A stretch of DNA of 64,000 bases from Actinobacteria bacterium UBA2272 (lineage in GTDB: Bacteria; Actinomycetota; Coriobacteriia; Anaerosomatales; Anaerosomataceae): assembly GCA_002347725.1 (NCBI GenBank), contig DDXA01000004.1, positions 806,001 through 870,000 of the forward strand, in the 5' to 3' direction. Within the stretch, counting starts at the first letter, position 1. Every line of letters begins with the position of its first letter. Positions 40,895-49,948 of this stretch are shown piece by piece. The position numbers and the translations under genes were made by a program. Below the pieces are notes generated by a model, which worked only from the letters and a program-made list of their open reading frames with translations, had not been told where the DNA came from and searched no databases.

Positions 40895-41326
40895 CTAGCT
40901 GCCGACGATCTCCACGAGTTCGAGTGCGAAGGTCAGATCCTCGCCGGCGAGCGGGTGATTGAAGTCGAGCAGCACGGTGTCGTCCGCCACCTCGACGATG
41001 GTCGCGTTGACCTGCTGCCCTTCGGGACTCACCATCTGCACCATCATGCCCGGCTCCGGCACCTGGCCGGTGCCGAACGCCTCGCGCGGGACGGGCTGAC
41101 GGGCGCGCTCGTCGCGCTCACCGTATGCCTCGGCTGCGGGGATGGTGACGGTCACCGAGCCGCCGACCTCGAGATCGGCGACGGCTGTCTCGAACCCGGG
41201 AATGACGTTGCCCTCGCCCACGGTGAACGAGATCGGCTCACGCCCTGCGCTGCTGTCGAACTCGGAACCGTCAGCCAGCGTGCCTGTGTAGTGCACGCGG
41301 ACGGTGTCTCCTGACTGTGGTTTCAC
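40895..41326 (-). CDS. FKBP-type peptidyl-prolyl isomerase (SlyD-like)
   Basis: 143 residues from GTG 41326 with AGGAGAA upstream. FKBP half-barrel VRVHYTGTLADGSEFDSS, then IPGFETAVADLEVGGSVTVT, an inserted flap (about 70-125; AAEAYGERDERARQPVPREA, the SlyD chaperone domain with EAYGE-D) and the closing strand VLLDFNHPLAGEDLTF. The His-rich metal tail of E. coli SlyD is absent. Cytoplasmic folding helper. Confidence 0.9.
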   Translation of the reverse strand: MKPQSGDTVRVHYTGTLADGSEFDSSAGREPISFTVGEGNVIPGFETAVADLEVGGSVTVTIPAAEAYGERDERARQPVPREAFGTGQVPEPGMMVQMVSPEGQQVNATIVEVADDTVLLDFNHPLAGEDLTFALELVEIVGS

Positions 41327-41394
41327 GGGGATTCTCCTATCTGAACTGTGGAACGGTACGCGGCCCACTGTACCGCACCGCGCGCCCGGGGGCC

Positions 41395-41573
41395 TATTCC
41401 ACCTAGGTGCATTGCCGCTCGAAGCGATGACGGGCCCTTCACGCCGATGCCTGCTTGAACCCGAAGATGAGGGTTCACTTAGGAAGCAACGTCACGGCAC
41501 GAGTCCTGCTGCCAAGCGGGGATTGCGGCGGCATCTCACCGCAGGACACCGACTCCCTTTGGAGGTGCGTGCA
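41395..41573 (+). other. putative structured leader of the CWB2-cytochrome gene
   Basis: The segment between the divergent FKBP gene and the TTG at 41574 has no ORF. It contains a hairpin GAACCC-N8-GGGTTC (41458-41477) followed by AGCAACGTCAC (41485-41495). The same 11-mer occurs at 26301-26311 in the leader of another CWB2 gene, also after a small hairpin. I could not match it to a known riboswitch family. Confidence 0.3.
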
Positions 41574-44426
41574 TTGAGTAGAGGCAGAGGGACGCTCGTG
41601 CTACTGGCCACGGTCATGGCCATAGGCACGTTCGCTACCAGCGCTTATGCGAAACCGGGCTACGCGAGCGCATGTTCGTCGTGTCACGCGGGAAGTAACC
41701 TCCCCGTATCCACCACGCTTGTGTCGAACGCAGCTGGAGCCAGCACGTTCTCGTACAGTTCGCCTGGCGCCGATGCTGTCGCGGTCTTCGCCGGCGCAAG
41801 CAAGCAAACGGTTCTGAGCACTTCGAGCGGTTCGTTCACGGTTGCCAACGGCCAGACCTACACGCTCTACGCTGTTGCCGGGCCCGGAACGAACTCAGGT
41901 CTGGGTAGCGCGACGGTCAGCCCTGCGAATCCGGCGCCCACCCCTACTTCGCCGCCGGTCGATCCAGCTCCCGGCGACGGATTCACGAGCGTCGCCGGCG
42001 CCACGCGTTACGAGACTGCTGTCCAGGCCTCCCAGCGAGCGTTCCCGGTCGGGGCCGATAGCGTGGTCATCGCTACCGGCGTCAACTGGCCCGACGCCCT
42101 TGGTGGCGGCGCCCTTGCCGCAGCAGTCGGCGGCCCCATCCTCCTCTCCAGCCCATCCGCGTTGCCGTTTCCGGTGACTGCCGAAGTCCTGCGTCTCGGC
42201 GCCGGACACGCCTACATCCTGGGAGGAACCGCCGCCATAAGCACGGATGTCGAGAACTCACTCCGGTCCCTCCTGGGCGCTGCTAACGTCACGCGCATCG
42301 CGGGCTCGACGCGGTACGAGACTGCCGAGGAAATCGCACGCGCCGTTGCAGCGAAGACGGCAGGCTCCGGAACGTTTGACGGAGGCGCATTCCTGGCGAC
42401 TGGAGCCAATTTCCCTGACGCACTCGCGGCCTCGCCGCTTGCGGTCTCGACAGGCCGCCCGATATTTCTCGCCGGGCCGGGCGGTGTCAGTGCATCAACT
42501 CGTGCCGCCATGCAGGCCTGTGGAGTCGATGAGGTTGTGGTGCTTGGTGGCACCGGAGCGATTTCGGTTTCAATCGAGAACGACCTAATAGCCAGATTCG
42601 GTACATCGAACGTTCGCCGACTTGCGGGCGCCAACCGATATGCCACAGCGGTCGAAGTCGCGACCTACGGAGTAGAGAGTTTCGGCCTGTCATGGGACGG
42701 GCTTGCTATCGCGACCGGCACCGGTTTTCCCGACGCACTGGCCGGCGGCGTCATGCAGGGACTTGCGGGCTCTGTCCTACTGCTCACACCCGGTGATGGC
42801 CTCGACAGCTCGACCGGGGCCTGCATCTCGGCCAACCGCGCGGCAATAACCGACATGGTATTCCTTGGAGGCACAGGTGCCGTGAGCCAGGCGGTGCGGA
42901 CCCAGATCAGGGCCGTACTCGACGCGGCCTCACCACCGCCCGATGGCGGAGGCCCGACGCCCGATCCAGTGCCCGATCCATCTACGCCGCACGCTGCGTT
43001 GACCTGGGCAAACTACCCATCCAACTGCCTCAGTTGCCATCCGGATGAGTTCGGTGACGCGTATCAGGGTGTTCACTACCAGTGGCAAGGCGAGGCACCT
43101 GAGAACGTGAATCAGTCCGGCGTCTTGCAGGGCAAACTCACCAACGCGATCAATAGCTACTGTGTGAGCGTGGGAGATAACTGGCAGCTGTGCGGCAAGT
43201 GTCACGCGGGGCGTGGAGACGTTCCCGTGTGGACCGAGACGCCGAGTACCGACCAGCTCCTTAACGTCGACTGTCTCGTCTGCCATAACGAGAGCTACAC
43301 GGCGGTACGCACGCGGCTGGCCGACGGCTCGCTCGGGCCGTCGACGACCGACAGAGCGGTCCTCGATTCCTACGTGCGCAACATCTCCGAACCGACCCGC
43401 GCCAACTGCCTGACGTGTCATGCGTATGCAGGTGGCGGCGACGCGGTCAAACGCGGTGACTTGTCCTGGGCCACTGCCAATACGACCGACCGCAGCTACG
43501 ACGTCCACATGGCCACGACAGGCGCAGACCTGGTGTGTCAGTCATGTCACGAATGGTCTCAGCACAAAGTCACCGGTCGCGGCTCCGATCTGCGAGTCAC
43601 CGATAACCCTGGTGAGGTGACGTGCTCGACCGCCACCTGTCACCCCGATAACAACCAGGCACAGCACTCCTCGGCGGTTCAGAGCCATGTCGCACGGGTC
43701 GCGTGTCAGACCTGTCACATTCCGGCGTACGGCCGGAATGCGGCCGACTCTGTCGCCACCGAGGCCACGGAGATCGACCGCAATTGGCTCGTCACGAATG
43801 TCGCAGGTGCGAAGCCGTGGCATCCGGGCAGTACAAAGGCCAACGACGTCACACCGGTATACGAATGGTGGAACGGCACGAGTGACAGCATGCTGCTCGG
43901 CGACGCGAACCTGACTCCGGAGGCGGATGGTACGTATGCCACCTCCAGGCCGGTGGGATCCGCGAACGAGACGGGCGCCAAGCTCTATCCGTTCAAGTAC
44001 AAGACCGCAACGCAGCCCATGAGAGCGGCGAACCGCATGCTGGTCGGCATAGACACCTTCGACTACATGATGGGTTCGGGCAGTCCCTACACGGCCACTC
44101 GGCTAGGCCTCGCACAGATGGGCTTCGCTTCCGGCGACACGGTCGAGTGGGTCAGGACGAGCACGTATCAGGCGCTCAATCACTCGGTGCCCCCGAGCGA
44201 GAACGCCCTGCAATGCGCGGACTGCCATGATTCGACCACCCGCATCGACCTCAAGGCCGATCTGGGATACGCGCTCAAGGGCGCTCAGTCTGCAGTCTGC
44301 ACGCAGTGCCACGGCTCCAAGGATGCGTTGAGCTTCACCAAAGTCCACGAGAAGCACAGTCGTTACGATTGCTCGTTCTGCCACACGTTCTCTCGCCCCG
44401 AGCGGGGGCTGCGCACGACGAGGTAG
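41574..44426 (+). CDS. wall-anchored multiheme cytochrome: signal peptide, 1 heme, three CWB2 repeats, then 10 hemes
   Basis: 950 residues from TTG 41574 with GGAGGTG at 41561-41567; the signal peptide ends at SAYA-KP (residue 26). A first CXXCH (CSSCH, 34-38) and a beta-type domain come first. About residues 138-465 are three CWB2 repeats (RYETAVQASQRAF, RYETAEEIARAVA, RYATAVEVATYGV; each with WPDAL/FPDALA). After a Pro-rich linker come ten heme sites: CLSCH, CGKCH, CLVCH, CLTCH, CQSCH, CSTATCH (CX4CH), CQTCH, CADCH, CTQCH and CSFCH. The arrangement of the last part resembles octaheme tetrathionate-reductase-type cytochromes, without proof of the activity. It should hold eleven hemes in the wall, well placed for extracellular electron transfer. 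Confidence 0.9.
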   Translation: MSRGRGTLVLLATVMAIGTFATSAYAKPGYASACSSCHAGSNLPVSTTLVSNAAGASTFSYSSPGADAVAVFAGASKQTVLSTSSGSFTVANGQTYTLYAVAGPGTNSGLGSATVSPANPAPTPTSPPVDPAPGDGFTSVAGATRYETAVQASQRAFPVGADSVVIATGVNWPDALGGGALAAAVGGPILLSSPSALPFPVTAEVLRLGAGHAYILGGTAAISTDVENSLRSLLGAANVTRIAGSTRYETAEEIARAVAAKTAGSGTFDGGAFLATGANFPDALAASPLAVSTGRPIFLAGPGGVSASTRAAMQACGVDEVVVLGGTGAISVSIENDLIARFGTSNVRRLAGANRYATAVEVATYGVESFGLSWDGLAIATGTGFPDALAGGVMQGLAGSVLLLTPGDGLDSSTGACISANRAAITDMVFLGGTGAVSQAVRTQIRAVLDAASPPPDGGGPTPDPVPDPSTPHAALTWANYPSNCLSCHPDEFGDAYQGVHYQWQGEAPENVNQSGVLQGKLTNAINSYCVSVGDNWQLCGKCHAGRGDVPVWTETPSTDQLLNVDCLVCHNESYTAVRTRLADGSLGPSTTDRAVLDSYVRNISEPTRANCLTCHAYAGGGDAVKRGDLSWATANTTDRSYDVHMATTGADLVCQSCHEWSQHKVTGRGSDLRVTDNPGEVTCSTATCHPDNNQAQHSSAVQSHVARVACQTCHIPAYGRNAADSVATEATEIDRNWLVTNVAGAKPWHPGSTKANDVTPVYEWWNGTSDSMLLGDANLTPEADGTYATSRPVGSANETGAKLYPFKYKTATQPMRAANRMLVGIDTFDYMMGSGSPYTATRLGLAQMGFASGDTVEWVRTSTYQALNHSVPPSENALQCADCHDSTTRIDLKADLGYALKGAQSAVCTQCHGSKDALSFTKVHEKHSRYDCSFCHTFSRPERGLRTTR

Positions 44427-44477
44427 CATCGGGCAACACGGGATTCCCAAGAGCCCGGACCACTCACGAACACGGAG

Positions 44478-44506
44478 AGGCCCCGGCAACGACGCCGGGG
44501 CCTCCA
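44478..44506 (+). terminator. terminator after the CWB2-cytochrome gene
   Basis: AGGCCCCGGC (44478-44487) and GCCGGGGCCT (44494-44503) form a perfect 10-bp stem with a 6-nt loop. Confidence 0.75.
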
Positions 44507-44558
44507 ACCATGTACTCTGGCCATGTCGCACGTGACGAGTCTGGAGGAGGGTAGGCGA

Positions 44559-44789
44559 ATGGCCGACGACCATCCCAACGATCCGCTACACGGCATCACC
44601 CTTGAGATGATGCTGCGCAAGCTCGTGAACAAGTACGGTTGGGACGGTCTCGCGAAGCGAATCAGGGTCAACTGCCTGAAGAGCGATCCGACCATCCCCT
44701 CGGTTCTCAACTTCTTGCGCAAGACTCCTTGGGCCCGAAAGAAGGTCGAGGAGCTCTACGCAAGCTCCAAGTTCTGGACCCGGACGTAG
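44559..44789 (+). CDS. VF530-like small DNA-binding protein (DUF2132)
   Basis: 76 residues from ATG 44559, preceded by GGAGGAGGG at 44543-44551. It matches the small VF530 family closely: NDPLHGITLEMMLRKLVNKY, GWDGLAKRIRVNCLKSDPTI and LNFLRKTPWARKKVEELY. The family fold has helix-turn-helix-like character and is presumed to bind DNA. No operon partner. Confidence 0.85.
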   Translation: MADDHPNDPLHGITLEMMLRKLVNKYGWDGLAKRIRVNCLKSDPTIPSVLNFLRKTPWARKKVEELYASSKFWTRT

Positions 44790-44828
44790 GGTCTCTCGTC
44801 CACTACCCGCGAGGAGTCTACTGGCCAG

Positions 44829-44855
44829 TGGGGGTGTTTCACGGGCCGCCCCCAC
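44829..44855 (+). terminator. hairpin after the VF530-like gene
   Basis: GTGGGGG (44829-44835) pairs with CCCCCAC (44849-44855). The 13-nt loop and the lack of a T-run make termination uncertain. Confidence 0.4.
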
Positions 44856-44884
44856 ATGGTCATGAACCCCCGAAATCCTGACAT

Positions 44885-44912
44885 TTGTCCTGTTCCGCCC
44901 CTGTGCTAATAT
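44885..44912 (+). promoter_or_regulatory. promoter of tRNA-Leu
   Basis: TTGTCC (44885-44890), a 16-nt spacer and TAATAT (44907-44912), 15 nt before the mature tRNA. This is one of the few AT-rich spots in the region. Confidence 0.65.
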
Positions 44913-44927
44913 TCTCAGGCACCACAC

Positions 44928-45013
44928 GCGGGTGTGGCGGAATGGCAGACGCGCATGGTTCAGGTCCATGTGGGGGCAACCCCGTGAAGGTTCAACTCCT
45001 TTCACCCGCACCA
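44928..45013 (+). tRNA. tRNA-Leu (anticodon CAG)
   Basis: 86 nt. The acceptor GCGGGTG pairs with CACCCGC (45003-45009). The anticodon loop TTCAGGT lies within the stem ATGG/CCAT. A long variable arm (GTGGGGGCAACCCCGT) is class II as expected for Leu. The T-arm GGTTCAACTCC and an encoded CCA end complete it. It reads CUG codons. Confidence 0.95.
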
Positions 45014-45024
45014 TAGACTCGAGC

Positions 45025-45062
45025 GGCGGCTTCCTCCCGATGCGGATGGAGCCGCCTTCTTC
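45025..45062 (+). terminator. terminator after tRNA-Leu
   Basis: GGCGGCT (45025-45031) and AGCCGCC (45050-45056), then TTCTTC. Confidence 0.7.
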
Positions 45063-45218
45063 GTGTCCGTCTGCCTGTGGCTCAGAGCGGACCTCGTTTG
45101 GTCTTCTCGGCGAACGGGAATGCCCACTGGGTAGTCTACCGTGCTGCGAGCGCTCCTCCGGTCTGACGGGGCACAGAGCCGAGACGCCCGTGGTACCGAT
45201 CGCCGGGGGGCGTCACTC

Positions 45219-48200
45219 ATGAGGGGGTTCACAGTTGCGGTTCGGTCCGCGCTCGTTCTCACGCTCGTCTTCGCTCTTCTCCTCTCGTTTCCAGGCACTG
45301 CTGCGCTCGCCGCGCCTGCGAGTGCAGAGTCCGCGCCTGCCCGCCAGTCTCCCGATGAGCTCGGCGCTGGGGACACACCCGTCGGCGTACAGTCCTTTGC
45401 ACCGGCCACGTTGCAGCTCGCCGGCAGCACCCGGATCGACACTGCGGTCGCGGTCTCGAAGTTCGGGTGGACATCGGCGAAGTCGGTGGTCATCGCTACG
45501 GCCCGCCAGTTCCCGGATGCGCTCGTTGGTGGTCCGCTCGCATTCCTGCTCGACGCGCCCATCCTGCTGACCGAACCGGGTGCGCTTCCGGCCACGGTCG
45601 CACAGGAGATCCGGAGGCTCGGGGCCTCCTCGGCTGTGGTCTTGGGCGGCACGGCTGCCGTCTCGGATGAGGTCATCGGCCAACTCGAGGCGCTTGGTAT
45701 CGCCCGGGGCGCCATCGTGCGGATCGGCGGGACCGATCGTTACGACACCGCCCGGCGCGTCGCCGAGTACATGGGACCATCGGACCGGGTGGTGCTTGCG
45801 GTGGGCACCAACTTCCCGGACGCGCTCGCTGTCTCCGCACTCGCGGGACGGATCCGCATGCCGATTCTCCTCACGAGCACGGGGAGTCTGCCTGCAGCGA
45901 CCGCGACCGCCATCGACTCGATCGGACCGAGCGAGACGCTGGTTGTCGGTGGCGTGGTGGCCATCTCCGAGGCCGTGGCAGCCCAGATGCCCAACCCCAC
46001 GCGCGTCGCGGGCGCCGATCGGTTCGAGACCGCCACTCTCATCAGCGAGTACGCATGCCGTTACGGGCTCGGCTTTGGCGCCACGTTCGTGGCAACGGGT
46101 CTCGACTTCCCCGATGCTCTTGCTGTCGGGCCACTCAACGCCAAGCTGGGAGGCTCGCTTGTACTCGCCACTCCGACGCAGCTGCCTCCGGCTACCGAGG
46201 AGTTCTTCATCAACCACTGCTCGTCGGTAGAGACGATCCACTACGTCGGCGGGCTCGCCGCTGTCGGCCTTGCGGTAAGGACCAAGATCGCGACTGCCGC
46301 GGAGACGCTGATCTCCGAAGCGGTGGTCATGGCCGATGCGCCCACGCTGAGCGCGCTTGAGACGATCACGCCCGACGGCACCATGGTGTTCGGCTCATCG
46401 ACGGGCCAACTCGCCGGTCTGAGCCCGCAGACGGAGAGGATCATCTTCATCGGCGAGGGCGGCCACCCCGGCGCGCCTGACGGCTTCCTGCGCGAGGTTC
46501 TCACCAAGGGGTCGTCGGCGGGCAAAGTGACGCTCACGACCAAGGACGTCCCGCTCGAAGAGGCGATCGCAAAGGGGTCGATAGACTACCACGAGCCTGC
46601 GGAAGAGATAGAGATCCAGCATGCCACGATCGATGTGCGGAGCGGGGAACTTGTCTCTTCGGAGGCACCGGTCTCCGCCCAGCTCAAGATCGGCTTCGAC
46701 AAGACCTGGAGCCTCACCCGCGACTGGTGGGTCGAGAACGGGGGCCTCAAGGGTGGCCTGACGACCGAAGGGTCGCTCACGCTGCGCGGTGGCGTCTACA
46801 TGAACGTGTCCTTCTCATGGTTCTCGGTGCACACCTTCAGCACTGGCGTGTACGGCGAAGAGAGCATCGGTCTCAGCATCGCGGCGTGGGGCGAGATCCA
46901 GAAGGAGCTCGAGAAATCGCTCTTCGAGCAGAAGATCAAAGACGTCACGTTCTGGATAGGCCCGGTGCCGGTCTTCATCAGGTTCTCGGTCGAGGCGTAC
47001 GTTGGAGTGGAGGGGCACGGGAAGCTCGCGCTCGAGACCGGCTTCTCGCAGGTGGCCTCGATCAACTACGGCACGAGGTATCACAGCCACGCCTCAGGTA
47101 ACGGCTGGAGCAAGATCGACGAGAGGGTCTTCGAGTGGGGCTGGAACGAGCCGACCGTCTACGGCTCGTTCGGCTCCAGCGCCTACGCAGGGATACGTCT
47201 GCACGCCCGTCTCTACGGGTGCATGGGTCCGTACGTTGCTGCCGAAGCCGGACTGTACTTCGAGGCAGAGATGCCGGTGTACGGGTTCGGCGCTGTGGCA
47301 TCGGAGTCGGCATCGACGGTTGAGCCCGCGCCTGTCCGACCGGCACTGACCGATGAGGTCGCGGCCGAGTCGCTCACCGAGTGCAGCTGGGAACTCGGCG
47401 TGTACTCGGAGCTCAAGACCGGCATCGAGCTCAAGTTCCCGATCCTGAGGGTCGGCTGCGAGTACACGATCCCGCTCGGCCGATGGGTTCTGGCCGACTA
47501 CGCCGGGCCTCCGCCGCCGCCGCCCGGGGAGCGTCCGGTACTCGACAGCGTCACGTGTCTCTCGCCCACGACCGTCCGCCTGCGGTTCACGAGTTACAAC
47601 GACACGATCTCGGCGGTGGATCTCGCGCGCATAAGGATCTGGAACGGAGACAGTGTCGCGCCGCAGACGCTGCCGGTCTCAGGTTCTGAGATCAGCGGCT
47701 CCGACGTGATCCTCACGACAGCACAGCAGACGCTCGACACGTACTGGCTCGAGTGCCAGGAGGGCGCCGTTGTCGACCAGTTCCTCAGGACGAACACGGT
47801 GATCCAGCGCCCGTTCGCAGTGCCGCGCTTCGTGGCGTTACGGCCGGTCGCGGGCGATGGGTCCGAGCCCGACATCTCGGGTTCCGATGGCGTCTCGCGT
47901 TGGGTGGTCTGGTCACGGTGGGAAGAGCATCTCGATCCGTACGGGTGGTCCGCGGACCTGTACGTCTACGACCTCGAGTCGGGAGTCGAAACCCGACTGA
48001 CCACCGATGGGGCGACGGACCTGGCGGTGAACGTCTCGCCGCGGTTGTCGGGAGACACCTTGGTCTGGGAGAAGCGGACGGGTGCGGATACCGACGTGTG
48101 GGCGGTCGACCTCACGGACGGCGACCCCTGGATGGTGGAAGCCGCAGCCGGGAGTCCACAGGTTGACGGCGACTGGGTCGTCTATGTTGCCAACAGCGGG

Positions 48201-48755
48201 GCTCTCGTTGCCGAGCGGCTCTCGACCGGTGCGCAGGTCACGGCAGCGGCGAGCTTCAGTGCAGATCACGAGTGGGCGCTTGCCGACGGTCGGGTCGCTT
48301 TGCTGAGGCGCGACTACTGGGACCTGCCCGCCACTCTCGAAGTGCGCGACCTGGAGAACGCAGCGGTGCGCACGATCGTCACGGAGCCGCAGTACCTCTC
48401 GGGGCTGCGCATCGACGGCGACCTGATCGTGTGCGTCCGGGGGCAGTCGGGCTACGATCCCGTCGAGGCCGTCTTCTTCGACCTTGCCGAGACATCGCCG
48501 CAGGCGCATGTCGTCCCCCTGGACGGTGACCGGTGGAGCGCGAGTGTGGACGTGTGGGGGTCGACTATCGTGTGCTTCAGCGGCGGCGAACTTTGGATCG
48601 GCGACGCGTTCGCCCAACCGGAGCGGTGGATACTGCTTTCGCCACCCGCAGGCTATGAACTCTACGGTGACGCGCTGCTCGCGCTCTACGGCAACGACAT
48701 GCTCTGCCTGCTCCTGCACGAAGACAGTGTGGGGTTGTACGTGCTCACTCCCTAG
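45219..48755 (+). CDS. large secreted surface protein: three CWB2 repeats, central beta region and C-terminal propeller-like domain
   Basis: 1178 residues from ATG 45219 (G-rich site upstream). Signal peptide about 1-30 (VLTLVFALLLSFPGTAALAA). Residues about 70-385 carry three CWB2 repeats (RIDTAVAVSKFGW, RYDTARRVAEYMG, RFETATLISEYAC, with FPDALV/FPDALA). Residues about 400-760 are beta-rich without a family I recognise; several Trp/Tyr-rich strands (YMNVSFSWFSVHTF; WGWNEPTVYGSFG) suggest a barrel or jelly-roll. About 770-870 is an Ig-like segment after a Pro run. The last 300 residues have TolB/WD40-like blocks (LYVYDLESGVETRLTTD, DGDWVVYVANSG). It is probably a wall-bound adhesin or structural protein; no enzyme motif is seen. 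Confidence 0.85.
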   Translation: MRGFTVAVRSALVLTLVFALLLSFPGTAALAAPASAESAPARQSPDELGAGDTPVGVQSFAPATLQLAGSTRIDTAVAVSKFGWTSAKSVVIATARQFPDALVGGPLAFLLDAPILLTEPGALPATVAQEIRRLGASSAVVLGGTAAVSDEVIGQLEALGIARGAIVRIGGTDRYDTARRVAEYMGPSDRVVLAVGTNFPDALAVSALAGRIRMPILLTSTGSLPAATATAIDSIGPSETLVVGGVVAISEAVAAQMPNPTRVAGADRFETATLISEYACRYGLGFGATFVATGLDFPDALAVGPLNAKLGGSLVLATPTQLPPATEEFFINHCSSVETIHYVGGLAAVGLAVRTKIATAAETLISEAVVMADAPTLSALETITPDGTMVFGSSTGQLAGLSPQTERIIFIGEGGHPGAPDGFLREVLTKGSSAGKVTLTTKDVPLEEAIAKGSIDYHEPAEEIEIQHATIDVRSGELVSSEAPVSAQLKIGFDKTWSLTRDWWVENGGLKGGLTTEGSLTLRGGVYMNVSFSWFSVHTFSTGVYGEESIGLSIAAWGEIQKELEKSLFEQKIKDVTFWIGPVPVFIRFSVEAYVGVEGHGKLALETGFSQVASINYGTRYHSHASGNGWSKIDERVFEWGWNEPTVYGSFGSSAYAGIRLHARLYGCMGPYVAAEAGLYFEAEMPVYGFGAVASESASTVEPAPVRPALTDEVAAESLTECSWELGVYSELKTGIELKFPILRVGCEYTIPLGRWVLADYAGPPPPPPGERPVLDSVTCLSPTTVRLRFTSYNDTISAVDLARIRIWNGDSVAPQTLPVSGSEISGSDVILTTAQQTLDTYWLECQEGAVVDQFLRTNTVIQRPFAVPRFVALRPVAGDGSEPDISGSDGVSRWVVWSRWEEHLDPYGWSADLYVYDLESGVETRLTTDGATDLAVNVSPRLSGDTLVWEKRTGADTDVWAVDLTDGDPWMVEAAAGSPQVDGDWVVYVANSGALVAERLSTGAQVTAAASFSADHEWALADGRVALLRRDYWDLPATLEVRDLENAAVRTIVTEPQYLSGLRIDGDLIVCVRGQSGYDPVEAVFFDLAETSPQAHVVPLDGDRWSASVDVWGSTIVCFSGGELWIGDAFAQPERWILLSPPAGYELYGDALLALYGNDMLCLLLHEDSVGLYVLTP

Positions 48756-48779
48756 GTGGCGGCACCATAGGCGCATGCG

Positions 48780-48817
48780 AACGGCTCCTCGCTCCGCGGG
48801 GGCCGTTCGTTGTGTTT
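48780..48817 (+). terminator. terminator after the large CWB2 gene
   Basis: GAACGGC (48780-48786) and GCCGTTC (48803-48809), followed by GTTGTGTTT. Confidence 0.65.
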
Positions 48818-48861
48818 CGGCGTGAGGCATCGCACAATCGGAGTCGGATGCGACAGAAGGG

Positions 48862-49407
48862 ATGAGCGTGCTTCGACGAATCGCCTATGCGGTGCTGATG
48901 GTAGTGCTCCTCACGCTACCCGTGGCGTGCGACGACGCCGATCTCGACACAGCGGACGAGTCCCTGGAGTCCTCCGCCGACGAGATGGTGACGACCCAGC
49001 CGACCGATCCGTCGGTGCTTCTTACTCCCGCCGACGTGGAGCATATTGCCGGACTGACCGGGCTATCGGTCGTCCCGTACGACCCCGCCGTGGGCGCAGG
49101 GGGGGACGTCAACATCGCCGACGAGACAGGGCAGCTGGTCGCCATGCTCATCGTCGAGGGGCCCGAGCAATGGGATGCGTGGCTCACCGACGGCTTCACG
49201 GTACGTGAGCCGGTGTCGCCTCCTGTCGGGGATGAGTCCTTCATCGGCCCGAGTCCTGACGTCAACGAGGCCGTCTACATCTTCGGCTTTCTCAAAGGCG
49301 ATACCGCGATCGTGATCGACACGTTCTTCGACCCGGGCGGCAACGGGACGATCCTGAGCACCGAGGATCTGCGTGCGCTTGCCGAGGTCGTGGAAGGTCG
49401 GCTGTAG
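48862..49407 (+). CDS. small lipoprotein, unknown function
   Basis: 181 residues; ATG 48862 or GTG 48868 (AGAAGG at 48855-48860 favours the GTG by spacing). Lipobox LPVAC (Cys23 from the ATG). A negatively charged linker (DDADLDTADESLESSADEM) is followed by a globular part of about 130 residues: LLTPADVEHIAGLTGLSVVP, ADETGQLVAMLIVEG, VGDESFIGPSPDVNEAVYIF. I recognise no family. It stands alone, 25 nt before the DUF2177 gene. Confidence 0.65.
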   Translation: MSVLRRIAYAVLMVVLLTLPVACDDADLDTADESLESSADEMVTTQPTDPSVLLTPADVEHIAGLTGLSVVPYDPAVGAGGDVNIADETGQLVAMLIVEGPEQWDAWLTDGFTVREPVSPPVGDESFIGPSPDVNEAVYIFGFLKGDTAIVIDTFFDPGGNGTILSTEDLRALAEVVEGRL

Positions 49408-49432
49408 CTATCAGACTCGATTGGAGGCCCTC

Positions 49433-49840
49433 GTGACCGGCATCAAGTGGCTGTGGCTCTATCTGATCTCGTTCGCCGCGTTCCTTGCGATAGACGCCGT
49501 GTGGCTCTTCACGATGTCCGGGCGGTTTTACAAGGCCCAACTCGGCGACCTTATGCGCGATCAGCCGAACCTGCCCGTCGCACTGCTGTTCTATGTGTTC
49601 TACGTCGCCGGCGTGCTCGTGCTCGCGGTCATGCCCGGTGTCGAGGCGGGTTCGGTGCTCAAGGCCGCGGCCTACGGTGCGCTGCTCGGCTTCGTGGCGT
49701 ACGGCACGTACGACATCACGAACCTCTCGACGGTGCGCGACTGGCCGGTGATCGTCACGGTCGTGGATCTCGTGTGGGGAAGTGTCCTTACGGCTACGGT
49801 TGCCACGGTCGGCTACTACGCGGCCAGGTGGCTCGGTTAG
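49433..49840 (+). CDS. DUF2177 family membrane protein
   Basis: 135 residues from GTG 49433 with GGAGG at 49423-49427. Four hydrophobic helices. Family hallmarks: AFLAIDAVWLFTMSGRFYKA near the start, the VALLFYVFYVAGVLVLAVMP helix, GALLGFVAYGTYDITNLST and DLVWGSVLTATVAT. Function of the family is unknown. Confidence 0.85.
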   Translation: MTGIKWLWLYLISFAAFLAIDAVWLFTMSGRFYKAQLGDLMRDQPNLPVALLFYVFYVAGVLVLAVMPGVEAGSVLKAAAYGALLGFVAYGTYDITNLSTVRDWPVIVTVVDLVWGSVLTATVATVGYYAARWLG

Positions 49841-49948
49841 TATCGGCTGCGGCGCGCATCCTAAAGAGGTATGCGCCCGGGCGCGTCGTACACTCTACTG
49901 ATGGACCGTGCCTCGGTTTGCGCGCATTCCCGATAGGACGTGTCGCAC

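Noticed and set aside
41395..41573. cyclic di-GMP (GEMM-I) riboswitch before the CWB2-cytochrome gene
   Set aside because: GCAACGTCACGG loosely recalls the GEMM core GACGCAAAGCC, but the GGGCAAACC partner strand and the required pairing are missing.
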